Part shown: positions 43,761-47,220 of the stretch, in pieces | Layout: each line of letters starts with the position of its first letter | Numbering within the stretch: position 1 is the stretch's first letter | Origin: Hyphomicrobiales bacterium | GTDB taxonomy: Bacteria > Pseudomonadota > Alphaproteobacteria > Rhizobiales > Aestuariivirgaceae | Assembly (NCBI GenBank): GCA_016792865.1 | Contig: JAEUMJ010000016.1 | Span: 1-47,220, forward strand | Direction: 5' to 3' | Length of the DNA: 47,220 nt | Made by a program: the position numbers and the translations under genes | Notes under the pieces: model-generated | Told to the model about the DNA's origin: nothing | The model's database searches: none | Seen by the model: the letters and a program-made list of their open reading frames with translations, nothing else

Positions 43761-43840
43761 CTTCCCGCTCCGACTTCTATAAGACCGACCTCCCGTAGAG
43801 GAGCCTCCGGCCTGTTACCAGTACATTACAACGATCTCCG

Positions 43841-43855
43841 TTTACCACAGGTTAA
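43841..43855 (-). promoter_or_regulatory. CtrA-like box upstream of the SleB-type gene
   Basis: TTTACCACAGGTTAA (plus strand) fits TTAA-N7-TTAA with one mismatch and lies 81-95 bp upstream of the TTG start. A further isolated TTAACC half-site occurs near 43918. Cell-cycle control of a peptidoglycan hydrolase would be consistent, but this is inference. Confidence 0.4.
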
Positions 43856-43947
43856 CCACGTCGGGCAACCTCAAATGGCCTCCGGACGGCCACTTTTTTG
43901 TCCAAAGTGGGGTATGGTTAACCCCATGGAATTCCGGGCTTATGTGC

Positions 43948-46590
43948 TTATTTCTGCGATGAAAGTCTGAGGTACGCCTGGGCTGCGGCAAGGCGCGCGA
44001 TGGGCACGCGGAAGGGCGAGCAGGACACATAATCCAGCCCCTCTGACTCACAGAAGGCAATCGACGTTGGATCGCCGCCATGCTCGCCGCAGATGCCCAG
44101 ATGGATGTCGGCGCGGCCTTTCCTGCCCCTCTCCACGGCCAGATGCACCAGTTCGCCAACGCCATCCACGTCCAGCGTGACGAAGGGATCGGCAGGAAAG
44201 ATTCCCTTGGAGGCATACTCGCCGATGAAGCGGGCGCTGTCGTCGCGGCTGATGCCGAAGGTCGTCTGCGTCAGGTCATTGGTGCCGAAGGAGAAGAACT
44301 CCGCCGATTGCGCGATGTCGTGGGCCTTCAGGGCGGCGCGCGGCAGTTCGATCATCGTGCCCACGAGATAGGTGAAGGCCAGCCCGGTTTCGCGCTGCAC
44401 GTCGGAAGCAGCGGCGTCGATCCGCGCACGCACCAGATCAAGCTCGGCGCGGGAAACGACCAGCGGCACCATGATTTCCGGAATGGGCGGCCTGCCCGTC
44501 TTCCGGGCCACATCGGCAACCGCCTCGAACACCGCCCGCGCCTGCATATCAACGATTTCCGGGTAGCTCAGGAGAAGGCGCACGCCGCGATGGCCCAGCA
44601 TGGGGTTCTGCTCACGCAGGTCCATGATGCGGCGGCGCAGGAGCACCGCATCGGCATTCAGAACCCTGGCCAGGGCTTCGATGTCGCCCACGTCCTCCGG
44701 CAGGAATTCGTGAAGCGGCGGATCCAGCAGGCGAAGCGTGACCGGCAGGCCGGCCATGATTTCAAAGAGTGCCGCAAAGTCTGCCCGCAGCATGGGCAGC
44801 GCCTTTGCCAGCGCGTCGCGGCGGTCCCGCTCCCGGTCGGCAAGGATCATCTCGCGAATGGCCACGAGGCGCTCGCCTTCGAAGAACATGTGTTCGGTCC
44901 GGCACAGGCCAATGCCCTCCGCGCCGAAGTCCCGCGCCATGCGGGCATCCTGTACCGTTTCGGCATTGGCCCGCACCATCATCCGGCGATGGCGGTCGGC
45001 CCAGGTCAGCAGCGTGGCAAAGTTGCCGGAAAGCTCTGGCTGGCGGATATCGACGGTGCCCTTCAAGACCTGCCCCGTGGCACCATCGAGCGTGATGATG
45101 TCGCCGCGCTTCAGCGTCACCCCGGGTGCACTCAGGGTGCCGAGCTTGGCATCGATGCGCAGTGCCGACGCCCCCGACACGCAGGGCTTGCCCATGCCGC
45201 GCGCAATCACCGCCGCATGGGAGGTCATGCCGCCGCGCGTGGTGAGCACGCCTTCTGCCGCGTGCAGGCCGCGGATGTCCTCCGGCAGTGTTTCGGGCCT
45301 GACCAGGATGACGCGCACGCCATCGGCAGCAAGGGCGCGGGCCTCCTCGGCATCGAATATGATGGCGCCGGAAACCGCCCCCGGCGAGGCCGGAAGGCCG
45401 GAGGCCACAACCGTGCGTTTGGCATCGGGGTCTATGGTGGAGTGCAGCAACTGATCGAGCGACAGGGGATCGATGCGCAGCAGCGCCTCCTCCTCGCTCA
45501 TGGCCCCGGACTTCACGAAGTCGGTGACGATCTGCAACGAGGCGACCGTGGAGCGCTTGCCGGGCCGCGCCGAAAGGAACCAGAGGCGATCATGCTCCAC
45601 CGTGAACTCAACCTCGACGGCATCGCGAAGCCGGGCTTCAAGTGCGGCAACGCCCTGCTCCAGCGCCGAATAGGTCGCGGGCATCAACGCCTGCAAAGAG
45701 TCGGAACCGCCATTGTGCAGCGGCAGGATGGGCCGGAGCCGGGCCGCCAGATCAGGCCCCTGTGCCTGCGGCAGGAATTCGCCCGCCATCGCCGCAATGC
45801 CCGTCTGCGGATGGCGCGACCAGGCGCGGCCAACACCGCTGTGATCACCCGCATTGCCAAACACCATCACCTGAATGATGAGGGCAAGACCGGCATCTTC
45901 GGGCGCACCGTGAATCTTGCGTTGCGTCTTGGCGCGGGGTGCATTCCACACCCGCGCCATGGCTGCGAGTGTCGTGAACAACTGCTGGCGCACATCCTCC
46001 TGGAAGGCTTCGCCATTGTTGCTCTCGAATTGCGCCTTGAAGCGCAGGGCGATTTCCCTTGCATCCGATCCCCGCAACTCCGCATCCGAGACATAGCCGC
46101 GCTCTTCCTTGTAGAGCGCCAGCACATCCTCGAAGGCCGCAGGGTCATCGCCCAGCACGGTATGGGCGTAGTTCTGGATGAAGCGGCGATAGCACTCCTG
46201 TGCAAAACGCACGTCGTTGCTATCCCTGGCGAGGGCCTCCGCCGTCACGTCGTTGAGGCCGATGTTGAGAACGGCCTCCACCGCATTGGGAACACCGGCC
46301 GGCACACTGGGGCGCACGGCCAGCAGCAGCGGCTTTTCCGCATCGCCAAGCTTGCGGCCCGTTGCCGCTTCAAGCTGGGCAATGGCCTCGTCGATCCGCG
46401 CCGCCAGTTCCGGCTTGACCCCCTCGCCCAACCCGCGGCACGCCGAAACCGGCAGCGCAAAGCCGGGCGGCACGGCCAGCGAAAGCGCGGCAAGACTGCA
46501 CAATTGCGCCGCCTTGGCCCCCAGCGCCGTTGCATCGGGCGCTGCCGTGGAGCCAAGCTGGCAAAACATCATGGAGTCTGCGCTGTTCAT
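43948..46590 (-). CDS. ppdK: PPDK-like PEP-utilising enzyme with diverged nucleotide-binding domain
   Basis: The 880-residue protein aligns with pyruvate phosphate dikinase along its whole length. The phosphohistidine domain is intact (LTTRGGMTSHAAVIARGMGK, H458), and so is the C-terminal PEP/pyruvate domain (GIGLCRTEHMFF, SFGTNDLTQT, GICGEHGGDPTSI with C834). The N-terminal ATP-grasp domain is less well kept: the canonical RSGARVSMPGMMDT reads RPSVPAGVPNAVEA, and LQTR reads LSAR (Q to S at 340), although R93 and R342 remain. A canonical ATP/Pi-dependent reaction is therefore uncertain. A 7-bp-arm inverted repeat covers its start. Confidence 0.85.
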   Translation of the reverse strand: MNSADSMMFCQLGSTAAPDATALGAKAAQLCSLAALSLAVPPGFALPVSACRGLGEGVKPELAARIDEAIAQLEAATGRKLGDAEKPLLLAVRPSVPAGVPNAVEAVLNIGLNDVTAEALARDSNDVRFAQECYRRFIQNYAHTVLGDDPAAFEDVLALYKEERGYVSDAELRGSDAREIALRFKAQFESNNGEAFQEDVRQQLFTTLAAMARVWNAPRAKTQRKIHGAPEDAGLALIIQVMVFGNAGDHSGVGRAWSRHPQTGIAAMAGEFLPQAQGPDLAARLRPILPLHNGGSDSLQALMPATYSALEQGVAALEARLRDAVEVEFTVEHDRLWFLSARPGKRSTVASLQIVTDFVKSGAMSEEEALLRIDPLSLDQLLHSTIDPDAKRTVVASGLPASPGAVSGAIIFDAEEARALAADGVRVILVRPETLPEDIRGLHAAEGVLTTRGGMTSHAAVIARGMGKPCVSGASALRIDAKLGTLSAPGVTLKRGDIITLDGATGQVLKGTVDIRQPELSGNFATLLTWADRHRRMMVRANAETVQDARMARDFGAEGIGLCRTEHMFFEGERLVAIREMILADRERDRRDALAKALPMLRADFAALFEIMAGLPVTLRLLDPPLHEFLPEDVGDIEALARVLNADAVLLRRRIMDLREQNPMLGHRGVRLLLSYPEIVDMQARAVFEAVADVARKTGRPPIPEIMVPLVVSRAELDLVRARIDAAASDVQRETGLAFTYLVGTMIELPRAALKAHDIAQSAEFFSFGTNDLTQTTFGISRDDSARFIGEYASKGIFPADPFVTLDVDGVGELVHLAVERGRKGRADIHLGICGEHGGDPTSIAFCESEGLDYVSCSPFRVPIARLAAAQAYLRLSSQK

Positions 46591-46606
46591 TGTTGCACCG
46601 CAACAA
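46590..46606. promoter_or_regulatory. Inverted repeat at the PPDK-like start codon (TTGTTGC-ACC-GCAACAA)
   Basis: Two 7-bp arms separated by 3 nt abut the ATG of the PPDK-like gene. The TTGC-N3-GCAA core is similar to operators reported for PhaR-type regulators of alphaproteobacterial carbon storage. It could also hide the start codon in a hairpin. Confidence 0.45.
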
Positions 46607-46665
46607 AGCCTGTTACATGTGCAGGGTCAAGCATTCCGTATGCAGACCATTAATCCCCGCATCAA

Positions 46666-47220
46666 TCACGCTGGCTGCGCGGCGGCGATGCCCGGCCCGC
46701 GGTTGCGGAACACCAGCCACAGCGCCACCGACATGTTGGCGAGATTCCAGGCGATGCCGTGCAGGAAGGCCCAGGTGTAGGATCCTGTCGCATCGAAGAT
46801 CTCCCCCGACAGCCAGCCGCCCAGGGCCATGCCAAGCACGGTCGAGGTAAGGACGAGAGAAATGCGGAAACCTGCCTGCCGGGCCGGGAAGTTGTCGCGG
46901 ATGATCAGCGCGTAGCTCGGAACGATGCCACCCTGCGACAGCCCGAAGAAGGCCGAGACGATGTAAAGCGACGTGAGGCCATCGAAGGGAATGTAGAAAA
47001 TGAGCGCCAGGCATTGCAGCAGCGAGCCGATGATCAGGGTGCCCACGCCGCCGATCCTGTCGGCCAGGAAACCGGAGGCGAAGCGGGAGATCACCCCGAA
47101 GCCCAGCATCAGCGACAGCATCTCGGCACCGCGAGCCGTGCCGTAACCGAGGTCGGCGCAATAGGCGATGATGTGGACCTGCGGCATCGACATCGCCACG
47201 CAACAGGCAAGTCCCGCGAA
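46666..47220 (-). CDS. MFS transporter (partial; 5' end lies outside the window)
   Basis: The visible C-terminal ~184 residues hold about six membrane segments: MSMPQVHIIAYCADLGYG, SRFASGFLADRIGGVGTL (the second-half MFS signature), IFYIPFDGLTSLYIVSAFFG, RDNFPARQAGFRISLVLTST and the final WNLANMSVALWLVFRNRG. The layout resembles the monocarboxylate/OFA-like MFS group and the transporter at 14033, but it is a separate gene. The stop is at 46666-46668; the frame stays open to the window end. It lies upstream of the PPDK-like gene on the same strand with a 75-bp gap. Confidence 0.85.
   Translation of the reverse strand, partial: FAGLACCVAMSMPQVHIIAYCADLGYGTARGAEMLSLMLGFGVISRFASGFLADRIGGVGTLIIGSLLQCLALIFYIPFDGLTSLYIVSAFFGLSQGGIVPSYALIIRDNFPARQAGFRISLVLTSTVLGMALGGWLSGEIFDATGSYTWAFLHGIAWNLANMSVALWLVFRNRGPGIAAAQPA

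Noticed and set aside
44080..46653. 857-codon open frame on the plus strand opposite the PPDK-like gene
   Set aside because: It is the antisense shadow of a well-conserved gene in GC-rich DNA; no recognisable domain and no ribosome-binding site.
1..47220. CRISPR arrays, insertion sequences, prophage or toxin-antitoxin modules
   Set aside because: No repeat-spacer pattern, transposase, integrase or phage structural gene could be found on either strand.

Overview
The window is about 47 kb of GC-rich alphaproteobacterial chromosome, most likely from Hyphomicrobiales (Rhizobiales) or a near relative. The evidence is the gene content (cbbF-cbbP-cbbT next to cbbR, a PPDK-type enzyme, a SleB-type cell wall hydrolase, a small S4/FtsJ methyltransferase next to xseB), a TTAA-N7-TTAA CtrA-type box beside a GANTC site, and an FNR/FixK-type box. 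The cbb genes indicate Calvin-cycle capacity. I see no phage, transposon, CRISPR or rRNA. Coding density is very high, no gene-free stretch exceeds 300 bases, and many neighbouring genes overlap by 4 nt.

Layout. 1-3787: a leftward cbb operon (FBPase, phosphoribulokinase, transketolase cut by the window edge) with divergent cbbR. 3830-13135: the most unusual block, three tandem paralogous membrane proteins with C-terminal TPRs that resemble eukaryotic TMTC/PMT-type (GT-C) glycosyltransferases, followed by a coupled SAM methyltransferase, a B12-binding radical SAM enzyme and a DPM1-like polyprenyl-phosphate glycosyltransferase. 13200-15250: a terminator, then an ArsR regulator with a perfect 22-bp palindrome at its start, an SRPBCC protein and an MFS transporter. 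15269-15534: tRNA-Gln(TTG) and tRNA-Pro(CGG), divergently arranged. 15690-25236: bioY, a 4Fe-4S uracil-DNA glycosylase, an amidase, gabT, slyX, a GNAT enzyme, a hemolysin III/PAQR protein, a LysE exporter, a NodB-like secreted protein, an omega-aminotransferase and a secreted EF-hand protein. 25325-32783: a pdxH-SDR-PLP lyase operon, a fabI-phosphatase-aroC operon, a small membrane protein behind an FNR/FixK box, and a deacetylase-xseB-tlyA operon. 32829-42666: housekeeping and DNA-repair genes (Sua5, a D-2-hydroxyacid dehydrogenase, an SRAP protein, NUDIX, XRE-cupin, AcuI, dihydroorotase, YgfZ, Tag, HD, PTP). 42768-47220: a SleB hydrolase, a PPDK-like protein with a diverged ATP-binding domain, and a partial MFS transporter.

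The best candidate for an undescribed system is 3830-13135. A polyprenyl-phosphate sugar synthase, three TPR-bearing GT-C-type membrane enzymes and two modifying enzymes would together make a coherent pathway for transferring modified sugars outside the cytoplasm; the substrate cannot be read from the sequence. Secondary items of interest are a SRAP protein ending in a putative beta-clamp-binding motif, and several precisely placed regulatory palindromes (ArsR, XRE-cupin, FNR/FixK, CtrA and the PPDK start).
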